A stretch of 64,000 nt of DNA from Paenibacillus sp. OK003 (GCF_900109515.1 NZ_FOBD01000018.1:1-64000), one strand, 5' to 3'; shown: positions 1 to 11,093, counted from the first letter of the stretch. Notes: a model not told the origin generated them from the sequence alone. A program made the numbers and translations.

Positions 1-94
1 GGAGAAGCAAGCTTCTCTTCAAGTCCGCTCGACTTGCATGTATTAGGCATGCCGCCAGCGTTCGTCCTGAGCCAGGATCAAACTCTCCAATAAA
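1..94 (-). rRNA. 16S ribosomal RNA, 5' end (partial)
   Basis: The reverse strand carries the conserved 16S start (GAGTTTGATCCTGGCTCAG, then GACGAACGCTGGCGGC and ACATGCAAGTCGAGCGG). Only about the first 94 bases are inside the window; the gene continues past position 1. The mature 5' end is placed at about 94 by analogy with B. subtilis. The V1 loop (GACTTGAAGAGAAGC) is of the type found in the Paenibacillus amylolyticus/pabuli group. It is the start of an rrn operon read away from oriC, in the place of rrnO behind gyrA in B. subtilis. Confidence 0.97.
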
Positions 95-335
95 GATGAA
101 TTTCAGAAGCATCGTTAGAAGCTATGAAAATCATCGGTGGTATTGAAAAGAGCGATAAGCTCATTTTGAAACTGACGAGATTAAAAATCTCATTTGTGCT
201 CCAGTCGATTCAAGCAAGGCTTGTCTCGAACTTTCGCGTTCATTCTGCAAGCAGAATGTTTACTCACTCGTTGTTCAGTTTTCAAAGATCAAACTTGTTT
301 GATTGCCGTGTGTTGTTCACCTCAGCAACTTTTAT
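95..335 (-). other. rrn leader between promoter P2 and 16S
   Basis: On the reverse strand this stretch contains the typical Bacillales pre-rRNA leader phrase GATCTTTGAAAACTGAACAA and small inverted repeats such as ATTCTGCTTGCAGAAT. It is the transcribed spacer that would be removed during 16S processing. Open frames here have no coding character. Confidence 0.7.
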
Positions 336-364
336 ATCTTATCACATCCGAACCAACTTTGCAA
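336..364 (-). promoter_or_regulatory. rrn promoter P2
   Basis: On the reverse strand, -35 TTGCAA (364-359), a 17-base spacer and -10 TAAGAT (341-336) lie about 240 bases before the 16S 5' end. A-rich sequence just upstream (around 365-375) could act as an UP element. Confidence 0.7.
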
Positions 365-445
365 GCTCTTTTTTCAAGTTTCTTTCGAAGCTTATTTCAT
401 TCGCTTGCCGCACCGTGTTTCTTGTGTTTTCTTGGCCGGAATTAG

Positions 446-474
446 AATATACCATGTAGAGATTTAGAATGCAA
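446..474 (-). promoter_or_regulatory. rrn promoter P1
   Basis: On the reverse strand, -35 TTGCAT (474-469), 17 bases, -10 TATATT (451-446). It is tandem to the P2 promoter about 110 bases downstream, the arrangement usual for Bacillales rrn operons. From 475 to 637 no gene or further clear signal was found. Confidence 0.65.
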
Positions 475-637
475 GCTTTATTTTCAACTAATTTATCTAT
501 TTGTATACTCTCTATATATAGTTGCCATATCTGGCTAAGCCTCTAAATAGTATTCTGGTTTCTTAACATCGCGAGCGAATTACTTCCTCCGCCTTTACTT
601 GTAATGGTCATGCTTCTCTAGCTCATAGTAATTTCAA

Positions 638-663
638 TAAAAAGCCTCCCCATATGGAAAGGC
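638..663 (-). terminator. Terminator behind the HD-GYP gene
   Basis: Arms 644-651 and 656-663 pair (two G-U pairs allowed) around an ATAT loop; on the reverse strand the hairpin is followed by TTTTTA. It ends the leftward gene that stops at 694 and insulates the rrn promoters. Confidence 0.75.
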
Positions 664-693
664 CTATTTTTATTATATAAACTGAAGATTAAG

Positions 694-1812
694 CTATCCA
701 ATGACTTCCTGGATATGTAGCTGCCTTTGCTGCATCAGATTGATGATTGTTCCCTCTACCGATACCATCGGCCGTGTAGGATGATCCCGATCAGAGAATA
801 CGATTTCACCAATTTGATTATTGCTGAGCTTCACTCGGATACCGTTGTGGATCTGTGTGGAGCGCTGAACGAATACATTCACGATGGCAGGATCCAATTT
901 GCCAAAAGCCTCGCTCTGAATTTGTTCAAGTACCAGATACGGTGACTGTGCCTTGCGATAGATCTTCTCCAGAGTCATGGCGTGGAAGATATCAGCGATA
1001 GCTACAATTTTGGCATAGATATGAATCTGCGTACCGCTGAGCTGCAGCGGGTAACCCGATCCATCCACTTTTTCATGATGCTGCAACGCTGCAAGTCTAG
1101 CTCCCTCATTGATGGCCTTCGCCTGTTTCAGCACCTGATAGCCATACTTCGTATGCTGTCGGATCTCTGCCTGCTCTGACGCAGTTAACGTAGAGGGTTT
1201 ATGGAGGATCTGTGGATCCACTTTGTTATTACCAATATCATGGAACAATCCTGCAAAAGCTACCTGCATCCAGTCTTTGGACGGAAGATCCATCCACTGG
1301 GCCAACTGATACGATGTAATGGCACTTAAGACGGCATGGTGATAAACATAATCATGTTCTTGCATCACTCGTGGACTGAAGGTAAGCACATTATATTGTT
1401 TGAGATGAACAAACAATGCCTCCAGCTGTGTACGCAACTCATATACGGGTAATTCAGCCGCCAGGGAGGATAGAAAAGCATTTTTGGTCAGTCCAACCAT
1501 CTTTTCATACTCTTCATGCAGAGAAGGTAATACGGGTGCTGAGACTGCACTGCTGACTTTCCCTGCCCGTTCTCCGTTCTTCTCAATAGTTGCATGGACA
1601 GAAGATGCGGTTGAAGCCTTAGAACCTGCACTGCTTGTCCCTGTTCTCTCTTGCTCGATATCCACTTGATGAATCATAAAGGCTCTGAGTACTTCCACAT
1701 CTTTGGGCAAAATGACTTTGCCCTTCTGAAACAGCACATTGCCACGAAGCGTTTGCACGTCATTTCCCAGTTTAAGTCCTGGTTTGACTTCAGACAGGGT
1801 GATTAATCCCAT
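694..1812 (-). CDS. HD-GYP domain phosphodiesterase-like protein
   Basis: Predicted 372 aa cytoplasmic protein. A central HD-GYP domain (about residues 160-310) shows HDIGNN, the HHEKVDGSGYP signature and ADIFHAMT. HD-GYP enzymes hydrolyse cyclic di-GMP or related cyclic dinucleotides, so a signalling role is likely. The residue after HDIG is N where K is usual. A beta-rich N-terminal region (about 1-60), a Ser/Ala-rich linker and a small C-terminal beta domain flank it; there is no receiver domain or membrane segment. The ATG at 1812 is chosen because GAGGGG lies 6 bases upstream; an in-frame GTG at 1827 overlaps that site. It has its own promoter and terminator. Substrate unknown. Confidence 0.88.
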   Translation of the reverse strand: MGLITLSEVKPGLKLGNDVQTLRGNVLFQKGKVILPKDVEVLRAFMIHQVDIEQERTGTSSAGSKASTASSVHATIEKNGERAGKVSSAVSAPVLPSLHEEYEKMVGLTKNAFLSSLAAELPVYELRTQLEALFVHLKQYNVLTFSPRVMQEHDYVYHHAVLSAITSYQLAQWMDLPSKDWMQVAFAGLFHDIGNNKVDPQILHKPSTLTASEQAEIRQHTKYGYQVLKQAKAINEGARLAALQHHEKVDGSGYPLQLSGTQIHIYAKIVAIADIFHAMTLEKIYRKAQSPYLVLEQIQSEAFGKLDPAIVNVFVQRSTQIHNGIRVKLSNNQIGEIVFSDRDHPTRPMVSVEGTIINLMQQRQLHIQEVIG

Positions 1813-1885
1813 GTTTATTCCCCTCACTCATCATTCTTCTATAATGATAACAAGACCATAGTCCCGGTTTTTCACGTTAATTCCC

Positions 1886-1914
1886 ATTATATTACTCAAA
1901 AATCAGGCTGTACA
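1886..1914 (-). promoter_or_regulatory. Promoter of the HD-GYP gene
   Basis: Reverse strand: TGTACA (1914-1909), 17-base spacer, TATAAT (1891-1886), about 75 bases before the start codon. The perfect -10 makes a sigma-A promoter likely. Confidence 0.55.
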
Positions 1915-1949
1915 TCCTAGATTTCGAGGAGAATGGTCCTGGAGCTGTA

Positions 1950-1981
1950 AAATAACAAAGGGCCCCCATATGGGAGCCCTT
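1950..1981 (-). terminator. gyrA terminator
   Basis: Arms 1958-1967 and 1972-1981 form a 10-bp G+C-rich stem with an ATAT loop; the reverse strand continues with TGTTATTTT. It lies 48 bases after the gyrA stop codon. Confidence 0.75.
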
Positions 1982-2028
1982 CAACTTTATTACAATCATG
2001 AAATGATTTTCGTTATAGAAAATTGATC

Positions 2029-4584
2029 CTATGCTTCGGAACCTGAATCATCGCCCTCAACTTCAGCATCGGAAACCGCGTCCTCATCCAGAGTTGACTC
2101 TGGACCTTCAGAATCAGCGGCTTCTGCACCTTCAAGCCATTCTTCGTCGTCAGGTTCTTCCTCATTCTTGTCAATTCGGCTGACTGTAGCTACGGCATCT
2201 TCATCGCGAATATGAATCAGCTTCACGCCTTGCGTGTATCGACCCATGGTGGATATGCCTTCCATACTCATCCGAATTAACGTACCGCTGGAAGTGATGA
2301 TCATCAGATCCTCTTCCGTCTTAACCATTTTCAGGCTGACTACCGCACCGTTCTTATCTGTGACGTTAATGGTTTTTATCCCTTTACCGCCACGAGTCTG
2401 CATCCGATAATCGCTGACAGGGGTACGTTTACCGTAACCTTTGGCTGTAACAATCAGAACATCCAGTTCCTGATCTACAACGTCCATGCCGATTACGACA
2501 TCCTGCTCATCCAGTGTGATCCCTTTAACCCCGGTTGCACTCCGTCCCATGGAACGAACATTTCCTTCCGAGAAGCGGATGGACATCCCGTGAGCTGTAC
2601 CCATAATGATCTCTTGTTGCCCATCTGTCAGCTTAACATCAATAAGAGCATCATCATCACGCAGGGAAATTCCGATCAGACCGCCTTTGCGAATATTGGT
2701 GTAATCCTCCAGTGGTGTCTTCTTCACAACCCCTTGACGGGTAGCAAAGAACAGATACTTATCACTTTCGAATTCCTGAACCGGAATTACGGCATTGACC
2801 GATTCACCCTGCTCAATCTGAATCAGGTTGATAATCGGCGTTCCCCGTGCTGTACGTCCAAGCTCTGGAATCTCATAAGCTTTGAGACGGTACACTTTAC
2901 CTTTGTCGGTAAAGAACATGAGGTAATTATGGGAGTTGGTCACAAACAGATGCTCAACAAAGTCGGTATCTTTGGTGTCCATTCCCACAACCCCACGTCC
3001 GCCACGCTTCTGACTGCGGTATGTGGATACCGGCAGACGTTTCACATAGCCTGTGTGGGTAATAGTGATGATAACCTCTTCACGCGGAATCAGATCCTCG
3101 TCCAGAATGCTCTCTTCACCTACAGTGATTTCGGTACGACGATCATCGCTGAAGCGATCACGGATTTCTTGCAGCTCCGTGCTGATAATTTCGAGCACCA
3201 GGTGCTCGTTGGCCAAAATTTCACGATATTCCTTAATTTTGACCATCAGTTCGTTATACTCATTTTCGATGCGCTCACGTTCCAGACCTGTCAGACGTTG
3301 CAGACGCATATCGAGGATAGCTTGAGCCTGATCATGACTGAGTGAGAAACGCTCAATCAGACCTTCTCTGGCTGCATCTGTATTGCTGGATGAACGAATC
3401 AACGCAATAATCTCGTCGATATGATCCAATGCGATACGCAAACCTTCCAGAATGTGTGCGCGTGCTTCCGCTTTTTTCAGCTCGAACTGTGTACGTCTGC
3501 GTATAACCTCAATCTGATGCTGCAAGTAGTGATACAACACTTCACGCAGATTCAGAATCTTAGGTTCTTTATTTACAATCGCGAGCATGTTAATCCCAAA
3601 GGTGGACTGCATCGCTGTATGCTTGTACAGGTTGTTCAGCACTACACCCGGGTTCACGTCTCTGCGAAGCTCAATCACAATCCGCATACCGTTACGGTCA
3701 GACTCATCACGGAGATCCGTAATACCATCAATCTTTTTATCACGTACTAACTCAGCAATTTTCTCAACGAGTCTTGCCTTGTTCACCTGATAAGGAAGCT
3801 CCGTAACGATAATCCGTGCTTTATTGTTGTTTTCTTCGATGTTGGTTTTGGCCCGCATCGTTACTGAACCACGTCCGGTTTGATACGCCTGGCGAATACC
3901 GGAGCGTCCCAAAATATAACCGGAAGTTGGGAAGTCTGGTCCGTGAATATAATCCATCAGTTCCATGGAAGTGATATCCGGATTTTTGATCATAGCCTGT
4001 ACGCCGTCAATGACCTCCCCCAGGTTATGAGGAGGAATGTTGGTCGCCATACCTACCGCAATCCCGCCGACACCATTGACAAGCAAGTTAGGAAAACGAG
4101 CTGGCAGAACGATAGGTTCACTTTCTTCACCGTCATAGTTCGGCTGGAAGTCAATCGTATCCTTGTTGATGTCTCTGAGCATTTCCATCGCAATCTTGGA
4201 CAACCGGGCTTCCGTATAACGCATGGCTGCTGCCATATCGCCATCCACCGATCCAAAGTTACCATGTCCATCTACGTGCATGTAGCGCAGGGAGAAATCC
4301 TGTGCCATCCGTACCATCGTTTCATATACGGCAGAGTCACCGTGTGGGTGATACTTACCGATAACTTCGCCGACGATTCTGGCTGATTTTTTATGTGGTT
4401 TATCGGGTGTCATGCCTAGCTCGGACATTGCGTACAGAATACGCCGGTGAACCGGCTTCAATCCGTCACGCACGTCAGGTAAGGCACGGCTCACAATAAT
4501 GCTCATCGCATAATCCATAAACGATTCACGCATCTCGACGCCAATATCCCGATCTTTAATCTGCGAGTTCATTTCTTCCGCCAT
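2029..4584 (-). CDS. gyrA: DNA gyrase subunit A
   Basis: 851 aa. GyrA is the DNA cleavage and reunion subunit; with GyrB it introduces negative supercoils using ATP. Tyr123 in [10 protein letters not shown] is the DNA-linking residue. The quinolone-determining region reads GDSAVYE, with Ser84 and Glu88 as in susceptible enzymes. A GyrA-box-like QKRGGRG starts the C-terminal beta-pinwheel. The last ~45 residues are very acidic (EEEPDDEEW...), an extension of the regulatory tail. ATG at 4584 follows AAGGAGGT. Unlike B. subtilis it is not directly behind gyrB: a gene on the other strand lies between them, so gyrA has its own promoter. Confidence 0.98.
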   Translation of the reverse strand: MAEEMNSQIKDRDIGVEMRESFMDYAMSIIVSRALPDVRDGLKPVHRRILYAMSELGMTPDKPHKKSARIVGEVIGKYHPHGDSAVYETMVRMAQDFSLRYMHVDGHGNFGSVDGDMAAAMRYTEARLSKIAMEMLRDINKDTIDFQPNYDGEESEPIVLPARFPNLLVNGVGGIAVGMATNIPPHNLGEVIDGVQAMIKNPDITSMELMDYIHGPDFPTSGYILGRSGIRQAYQTGRGSVTMRAKTNIEENNNKARIIVTELPYQVNKARLVEKIAELVRDKKIDGITDLRDESDRNGMRIVIELRRDVNPGVVLNNLYKHTAMQSTFGINMLAIVNKEPKILNLREVLYHYLQHQIEVIRRRTQFELKKAEARAHILEGLRIALDHIDEIIALIRSSSNTDAAREGLIERFSLSHDQAQAILDMRLQRLTGLERERIENEYNELMVKIKEYREILANEHLVLEIISTELQEIRDRFSDDRRTEITVGEESILDEDLIPREEVIITITHTGYVKRLPVSTYRSQKRGGRGVVGMDTKDTDFVEHLFVTNSHNYLMFFTDKGKVYRLKAYEIPELGRTARGTPIINLIQIEQGESVNAVIPVQEFESDKYLFFATRQGVVKKTPLEDYTNIRKGGLIGISLRDDDALIDVKLTDGQQEIIMGTAHGMSIRFSEGNVRSMGRSATGVKGITLDEQDVVIGMDVVDQELDVLIVTAKGYGKRTPVSDYRMQTRGGKGIKTINVTDKNGAVVSLKMVKTEEDLMIITSSGTLIRMSMEGISTMGRYTQGVKLIHIRDEDAVATVSRIDKNEEEPDDEEWLEGAEAADSEGPESTLDEDAVSDAEVEGDDSGSEA

Positions 4585-4692
4585 GCTGGACCTCCTTCTT
4601 GTCCTTCAACAAACATTCCATTCAATCATTCAAAAATTAATTATATGTGAAGAGCCTAACAAGGCTAAAACCGCACAAGGACGCTACTCTTT

Positions 4693-4721
4693 ATTATATT
4701 ACTTTCACAAAAGGTAAACAA
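4693..4721 (-). promoter_or_regulatory. gyrA promoter
   Basis: Reverse strand: TTGTTT (4721-4716), 17 bases, TATAAT (4698-4693), about 110 bases before the gyrA ATG. A second candidate further upstream is an extended -10, TGGTATAAT, with TATAAT at 4925-4920, which would give a leader of about 330 bases. An open frame of 68 codons on the forward strand at 4647-4853 overlaps both and looks non-coding. Confidence 0.55.
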
Positions 4722-4948
4722 TTAAACGTCCGCTGGGCAATAGCCTTTCTTCCGGGAACTTTAGAGAGTCTGGGGGTTCGCCCTGCCTTCCTCCCCATTT
4801 GCACATACAATGCTAGAAAAAGCGGCAAATATACTGTGTATATTCAGGCTTAGACCGTTCCCGTTCTACGATCAAACTACATCTGTGCAACAAAACCGCA
4901 CAAAACGCCATATTTCTCTATTATACCACTGAAATCATCTCTTGTCCT

Positions 4949-4978
4949 TTGATTTCTCCGCGTCTATCACTCTTATAA
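4949..4978 (+). promoter_or_regulatory. Possible promoter of the YheC/D-like gene
   Basis: TTGATT (4949-4954), 18 bases, TTATAA (4973-4978), 33 bases before the TTG start. It faces away from the upstream gyrA -10 at 4920-4925, so the two would be divergent and nearly back to back. A sporulation sigma factor is equally possible for this family; no clear match was found. Confidence 0.35.
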
Positions 4979-5010
4979 AACCCATCAAAACACGAAAGGA
5001 CTGATGGCAC

Positions 5011-5955
5011 TTGGGCATCCAGCGTGTCTCCAGCAAGTGGACCAAGACAGCTGTGTTACAACGCAGCCGTAATGTGAATGAATATATACCAGTAACACGA
5101 CAATATAATCGCCAGACCCTGGAACGAATGACTGAATTATTCGAGACAAACTATATCAAACCGGATCGGGGAACCTACGGCAATGGCGTCATGCGTGTAA
5201 AAACCACCCGTATGAACCCCAGTCCAATTCTTCCGGAGGATTCGATTACCGATGCAAAAACATCGGAGAACGCTGTTGATCGACTCTCCCCTCCCACAGC
5301 TGATGTCGGTGCCGAGATCTCTGCTGTGGTCCCACTGACAACGTATGAGCTTCGATATGGGACAGAGGAGAGACACTTCCATTCCCTCGATGAACTGGAT
5401 TTGGCGCTTACAAAACGTATCCAGAAGCGGGACTACATTATTCAGCAAGGCATTCCGCTGATGAAACATGATGATTTGCCTTTTGACCTACGGGTATTGA
5501 CCCAGAAAAATCTACAACGAAACTGGGAAACGACAGGTATCCTAGGAAGGGTTGCTGCGCCGGGCAAGATCATTACCAACATTCATGGCGGCGGACGACT
5601 GGCCACCTTTGACGAGGTGGTACGCCCTCATTTTGACCAAAATCGGTTCCATCAACTGCGCAGTGAGCTATATCGTTTAGGCATTCATACCGCAGTACAG
5701 CTGCAGAGGTCATTTCCCAGACTCAAAGAGATTGGTATCGATATCGCACTGGATGAAGAAGGACGGCCATGGATACTTGAAGTCAACACATTGCCGGGTA
5801 TCTATGCTTTTGGCCTGCTGCCTGATAAGGAAACGTATCGGAAAATCAAGCGTTATGCGAGAGCGTACGGCCGATTACCCTCCAAAAAAGGGAAAACATC
5901 CCGTACCTCTCCAAAGGCCCAGGCATCCTCTGCCAAAAGCCGTACACACCGATAA
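5011..5955 (+). CDS. YheC/YheD-family ATP-grasp protein
   Basis: 314 aa. It matches the YheC/D family, spore-coat-associated ATP-grasp proteins of Bacillales. The family phrase TNYIKPDRGTYGNGV is seen near residue 48, and the C-terminal half has the ATP-grasp metal-binding pattern EVNTLPGIYAFGLL near 255-270. ATP-grasp enzymes ligate a carboxylate to an amine or similar nucleophile; the substrate here is unknown. The last ~30 residues are basic (K/R/S-rich). The start is TTG at 5011, 10 bases after GAAAGGA; the upstream ATG at 5004 is in another frame. The gene runs rightward between two leftward gyrase genes, against replication. Confidence 0.85.
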   Translation: MGIQRVSSKWTKTAVLQRSRNVNEYIPVTRQYNRQTLERMTELFETNYIKPDRGTYGNGVMRVKTTRMNPSPILPEDSITDAKTSENAVDRLSPPTADVGAEISAVVPLTTYELRYGTEERHFHSLDELDLALTKRIQKRDYIIQQGIPLMKHDDLPFDLRVLTQKNLQRNWETTGILGRVAAPGKIITNIHGGGRLATFDEVVRPHFDQNRFHQLRSELYRLGIHTAVQLQRSFPRLKEIGIDIALDEEGRPWILEVNTLPGIYAFGLLPDKETYRKIKRYARAYGRLPSKKGKTSRTSPKAQASSAKSRTHR

Positions 5956-6002
5956 CCGGCACTCCAGAGACCGCCCTAAAATTTCTATGTTATAACCCCA
6001 TA

Positions 6003-6030
6003 ATGTAAAAGAGGCGCCTTCGCAGGCGCC
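6003..6030 (-). terminator. gyrB terminator
   Basis: A 7-bp perfect G+C stem GGCGCCT/AGGCGCC (6013-6019 and 6024-6030) with a tetraloop is followed on the reverse strand by TCTTTTA. It is 13 bases past the gyrB stop. It may also slow rightward transcription from the YheC/D gene, whose 3' side has no other hairpin. Confidence 0.7.
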
Positions 6031-6043
6031 CCTTCGAATATCG

Positions 6044-7963
<1,920 letters not shown>

Positions 7964-8100
7964 CTACTTCTATAGATTCAATATCGTAAATATGCGTTAA
8001 CTAAGAATGCATGCTGAAATGAACATATTCCCTTAATTCCAGTAAGCAATCTAAATAAAAACAAGCAGCAAAATGTACAATAACTCATACCGCCAATAGG

Positions 8101-8349
8101 CTAGAGATCAGGAAAAATATGAGCTCGCTTCTTGAGCGTAGCTGAGGAAATAGGCGAGTAGTACACAATGTTTTTGGTCACGACAATGGACTTGGCTTCC
8201 TCTTCACCAATATGCTCCACTGTTTTTTCCTGCTCGGCATGCGTGACATACTGCTTGGAAATTTTTGAGGATTTTTCAATCGATATATCAAAAATAGCGA
8301 CCAATTCGGAAGATCGGATAATCTTCTCACCGCCCAGATGAATGTACAT
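8101..8349 (-). CDS. remB: RemB-like extracellular matrix regulator (YaaB)
   Basis: 82 aa. It matches B. subtilis RemB/YaaB by its start MYIHLGGEKIIRSSELVAIFD and by the block SIVVTKNIVYYSPISSATLKKR, and by its fixed place between recF and gyrB. RemB is a DUF370-type protein that helps activate biofilm matrix genes in B. subtilis; the DNA-binding role here is inferred. ATG at 8349 follows AAGGAGTGAGGGCTT, and the gap to recF is 13 bases, so it is co-transcribed with recF. Confidence 0.92.
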   Translation of the reverse strand: MYIHLGGEKIIRSSELVAIFDISIEKSSKISKQYVTHAEQEKTVEHIGEEEAKSIVVTKNIVYYSPISSATLKKRAHIFPDL

Positions 8350-8362
8350 AAGCCCTCACTCC

Positions 8363-9475
8363 TTAGCGTTCAACCTGTCCGGCATGAACGTGATAAATAC
8401 TGGCATCTTTGAGTTTGTCAACGTTCAGACTCTCAATGCCGGTAGCCGTAATAAAGGTTTGCACCTTGCTCTGGAACGTTTCGATCAGCTGCGTCTGACG
8501 AAAAGGATCGAGTTCAGACAGTACATCGTCCAGCAGCAGGACCGGATATTCTCCGATTTCTTCATGAATCAGTTCAATTTCCGCAAGTTTAAGAGACAAC
8601 GCCGTTGTGCGCTGCTGCCCCTGGGAGCCATACGTTTGTACTTCCCGATCGTTAATGAAAAAGGACAGGTCATCCCGATGCGGCCCACTAAGCGTTGTGC
8701 CTCGGCGAATCTCCTGCTCTTTCATTTGTGATAATTTTATCATAAATTGGTCCATTAAGACAGCTTCATCTTCCTCAGCGGCTTCGCTGAAGGAAGGAAG
8801 GTAGGCCAGGCGTAGGACTTCTCCGCCTCCGGTGATGCCCTGATGAATCGTTTCGGCCCACTTTTGTAGTTTCTTTATGAATTGTTTCCTTTTTTTGACG
8901 ATTTTAACACCATGCTCCACCAGTTGTTCATTCCATACTTCAAGCATGGTCTGGGCTGAAGCATTCTGCCCCCATAATTGCTTGAGCAGATTGTTACGCT
9001 GGACGAGCACTTTTTGATATTGCTGCAGATGATACAGATAACCTGGAGCCACCTGACCAATCTCCATGTCAAGAAACCGGCGGCGTACCCCCGGTGTGCC
9101 TTTGACAATCTCAAGATCTTCCGGTGCAAACATCACCACATTAAGCGCTCCGACAAAATCACTCAGCTTGCGCTGTTCCAATCCGTTAATCTTTGCTTTT
9201 TTGCCTTGTTGCGACAAAGATAGCTCGAGCTTGACCGATCCGTACTTTTTGTCGACCTCTGCTGCAAGCCTCGCGCGTTCTTCACCGAAACGAATCAGTT
9301 CCTTGTCGCGGGATGTACGGTGGCTCTTAGTGAGTGCAAGCACAAAAATGGCTTCTGCAAGATTGGTCTTGCCTTGGGCATTTTGCCCGATCAGAAGATT
9401 AACAGGACCAAAAGAATCCAGTCTCAGATGTTCATAATTGCGGAATTGCTGCAGATCTATGCTGTTTACAAACAC
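8363..9475 (-). CDS. recF: DNA replication and repair protein RecF
   Basis: 370 aa. RecF is an SMC-like ATPase that with RecO and RecR loads RecA at gapped DNA. Walker A is GQNAQGKT at residues 30-37, the ABC-type signature LSGPHRDD is near 265 and Walker B is VLLLDDVLSELD near 320. Start is GTG at 9475, 7 bases after AAGGGAGG. The 56-base gap to yaaA has no terminator, so dnaN-yaaA-recF-remB is probably one unit. Confidence 0.97.
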   Translation of the reverse strand: MFVNSIDLQQFRNYEHLRLDSFGPVNLLIGQNAQGKTNLAEAIFVLALTKSHRTSRDKELIRFGEERARLAAEVDKKYGSVKLELSLSQQGKKAKINGLEQRKLSDFVGALNVVMFAPEDLEIVKGTPGVRRRFLDMEIGQVAPGYLYHLQQYQKVLVQRNNLLKQLWGQNASAQTMLEVWNEQLVEHGVKIVKKRKQFIKKLQKWAETIHQGITGGGEVLRLAYLPSFSEAAEEDEAVLMDQFMIKLSQMKEQEIRRGTTLSGPHRDDLSFFINDREVQTYGSQGQQRTTALSLKLAEIELIHEEIGEYPVLLLDDVLSELDPFRQTQLIETFQSKVQTFITATGIESLNVDKLKDASIYHVHAGQVER

Positions 9476-9531
9476 GCGGTAACCTCCCTTTTATCCCGTC
9501 CGTCAGGAGGCAGCAGGATCTAACTGGTCTT

Positions 9532-9747
9532 CTATTGTGCGACAACTTCGAACGAACCTTCTCCGTCCACCTCAACGATATCCCCAGGGTATAACTTGCG
9601 TCCCCGGCGTTCCTCAGGCTCTTTATTCACACGTACAAGTCCGTCCTGAAGCAGTGCTTTGGCCATACCTCCGGTTGGGATGCAATCAGCCAGTTTCAAA
9701 AATTGGTCAAGCTTAATATATTCCGTACGAATCGCTACTTGGTTCAC
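9532..9747 (-). CDS. yaaA: S4 domain protein YaaA (RlbA type)
   Basis: 71 aa, essentially one S4 RNA-binding domain (IKLDQFLKLADCIPTGGMAK, then the conserved GRKLYPGDIVEV). The B. subtilis homologue between dnaN and recF has been linked to 50S ribosome maturation. Start is GTG at 9747 with AGAGGAAG upstream; it lies 16 bases after dnaN. The position and length fully fit the family. Confidence 0.93.
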   Translation of the reverse strand: MNQVAIRTEYIKLDQFLKLADCIPTGGMAKALLQDGLVRVNKEPEERRGRKLYPGDIVEVDGEGSFEVVAQ

Positions 9748-9763
9748 TATGATCTTCCTCTCG

Positions 9764-10906
9764 TTAGTTGGTCGTCCGGTAAGGCAATATGACGTACAAG
9801 CTGTGACTGTCGTCCAGCGGTTTCAGGATGATCGGGCTCATGACACCAGTGAAAGCGATCATCAGCTGCTCACTCTCCACCACTTTCAGCACATCCAGCA
9901 TATATTTGGAGTTGAACGAGATTTTCAGCGGTTCGCCGTTAAAGTCGGCAGGTTCGATCTCTTCTCTTACTTTTCCCAGCTCGGAAGAGCTTGAAGAAAT
10001 TTCGATTGTTCCGGAATCCATCGTTTGCATCCGCACAATATTTGTTTTTTCTTCACGCGACAGCAAATAAGCCCGGTCGATAGATTCACTTAATTTTTTT
10101 GTATCCAAAACGAGTTCTGTTTTGTACGAAGTTGGAATAATTCTAGAAGTATCCGGATAAGTTCCGTCCAAAATGCGCGAATAGAACAGAACACGGTCAA
10201 TTTTGAAGAGGACTTGATTATCAGCAACAACGATATCCACAAGTGTATTTTGATCGGGCACGATTTTGCTGAGTTCGTTCAGCGTTTTACCAGAGATCAC
10301 CACATTGTTGAATCGCACACCTTCTGCATTATCCAGCATTGCTGAACGAGTAGCAAGACGGTGACGGTCCGTTGCCACAAATTTCAGTTCATTGTCACCC
10401 AAACTCCAGAGTACACCTGTCAGAATCGGCGTAGTTTCATGTGTGGAAATGGAGAATACGGTTTGTTTGATCATATTTTTGAGCAAATCTCCTGGAATGG
10501 AGACGGTTTGGTTTTCTTCGATGCTTGGCAATACTGGGAATTCTTCCGGATCAAGACCAACCAGTTGAATTTCGGTAGCTCCTGCGGATATAAAGGTGTT
10601 GAAGTTTTCTTTGACCTCCATGTGCACTTCTTGGGAAGGCAGCTTTTTGATGATCTCGACAAAAAACTTGGCTGGTAGTACAACGCTGCCTGGTTGTTCC
10701 ACCTGAACAACACTTTTATCTCCATCTTCAAGCGGGATGAAGGATTGAATTGAAATATCGGTGTCGCTTGCTGTCAACGTCACACCTTGATGATTAACGT
10801 CGAATTTGATACCGCTCAGAATTGGAATCGTCGTACGGCTCGAGATCGCTTTGGATACTTGCTGTATGGAATCGTTTAAATAGTTTTTCATTATGCTGAT
10901 TTTCAT
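9764..10906 (-). CDS. dnaN: DNA polymerase III beta subunit (sliding clamp)
   Basis: 380 aa, the usual length. DnaN forms the ring that holds polymerase and repair proteins on DNA. Recognised by MKISIMKNYLNDSIQQVSKAISSRTTIPIL at the N-terminus, the three-domain clamp pattern, and the C-terminal MSPIILKPLDDSHSLYVILPYRT that contributes to the peptide-binding pocket. ATG at 10906 follows TAGGAGTGAAACC. The 220-base gap to dnaA is the unwinding region of the origin. Confidence 0.98.
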   Translation of the reverse strand: MKISIMKNYLNDSIQQVSKAISSRTTIPILSGIKFDVNHQGVTLTASDTDISIQSFIPLEDGDKSVVQVEQPGSVVLPAKFFVEIIKKLPSQEVHMEVKENFNTFISAGATEIQLVGLDPEEFPVLPSIEENQTVSIPGDLLKNMIKQTVFSISTHETTPILTGVLWSLGDNELKFVATDRHRLATRSAMLDNAEGVRFNNVVISGKTLNELSKIVPDQNTLVDIVVADNQVLFKIDRVLFYSRILDGTYPDTSRIIPTSYKTELVLDTKKLSESIDRAYLLSREEKTNIVRMQTMDSGTIEISSSSSELGKVREEIEPADFNGEPLKISFNSKYMLDVLKVVESEQLMIAFTGVMSPIILKPLDDSHSLYVILPYRTTN

Positions 10907-10984
10907 GGTTTCACTCCTAGCTGATTTTTTGGTTGTTTGGTTGTTGAAAGGTGTTTTTCAAAGGCCGAAGGCTAAGCTTCAAAA

Positions 10985-11093
10985 TCGCGTATTTGGAGAT
11001 GATATCTTTTAGATCTTTATAGTAATAATAGTAATAGGGGCACTGAATATGTGGATAAGTGGGTATAAACCCATAAGCCCAAGCCTATCCACA
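10985..11093. other. oriC: oriC unwinding region with DnaA-trios (dnaA-dnaN gap)
   Basis: Read on the forward strand: an A+T-rich stretch (about 10988-11019), then six consecutive TAG/TAA triplets at 11020-11037, a GGGGC cluster, a perfect DnaA box TGTGGATAA at 11050-11058 and a one-mismatch box CTATCCACA at 11085-11093. This is the order known for the B. subtilis basal unwinding system (DnaA boxes, GC cluster, DnaA-trios, AT-rich DUE). Opening would start in the AT-rich part toward dnaN. A 9-bp inverted repeat (11078-11086 with 11112-11120) encloses the second box and may instead be part of the dnaA 3' end. Confidence 0.85.

Noticed and set aside
124-459. Open frames upstream of 16S
   Set aside because: They lie across the rrn leader and promoters.
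2590-3345. Long open frame on the forward strand inside gyrA
   Set aside because: It is antisense to a highly conserved part of gyrA, has no ribosome site and no family resemblance.
4647-4853. 68-codon open frame in the gyrA leader
   Set aside because: No ribosome site, overlaps the gyrA promoter, no recognisable product.
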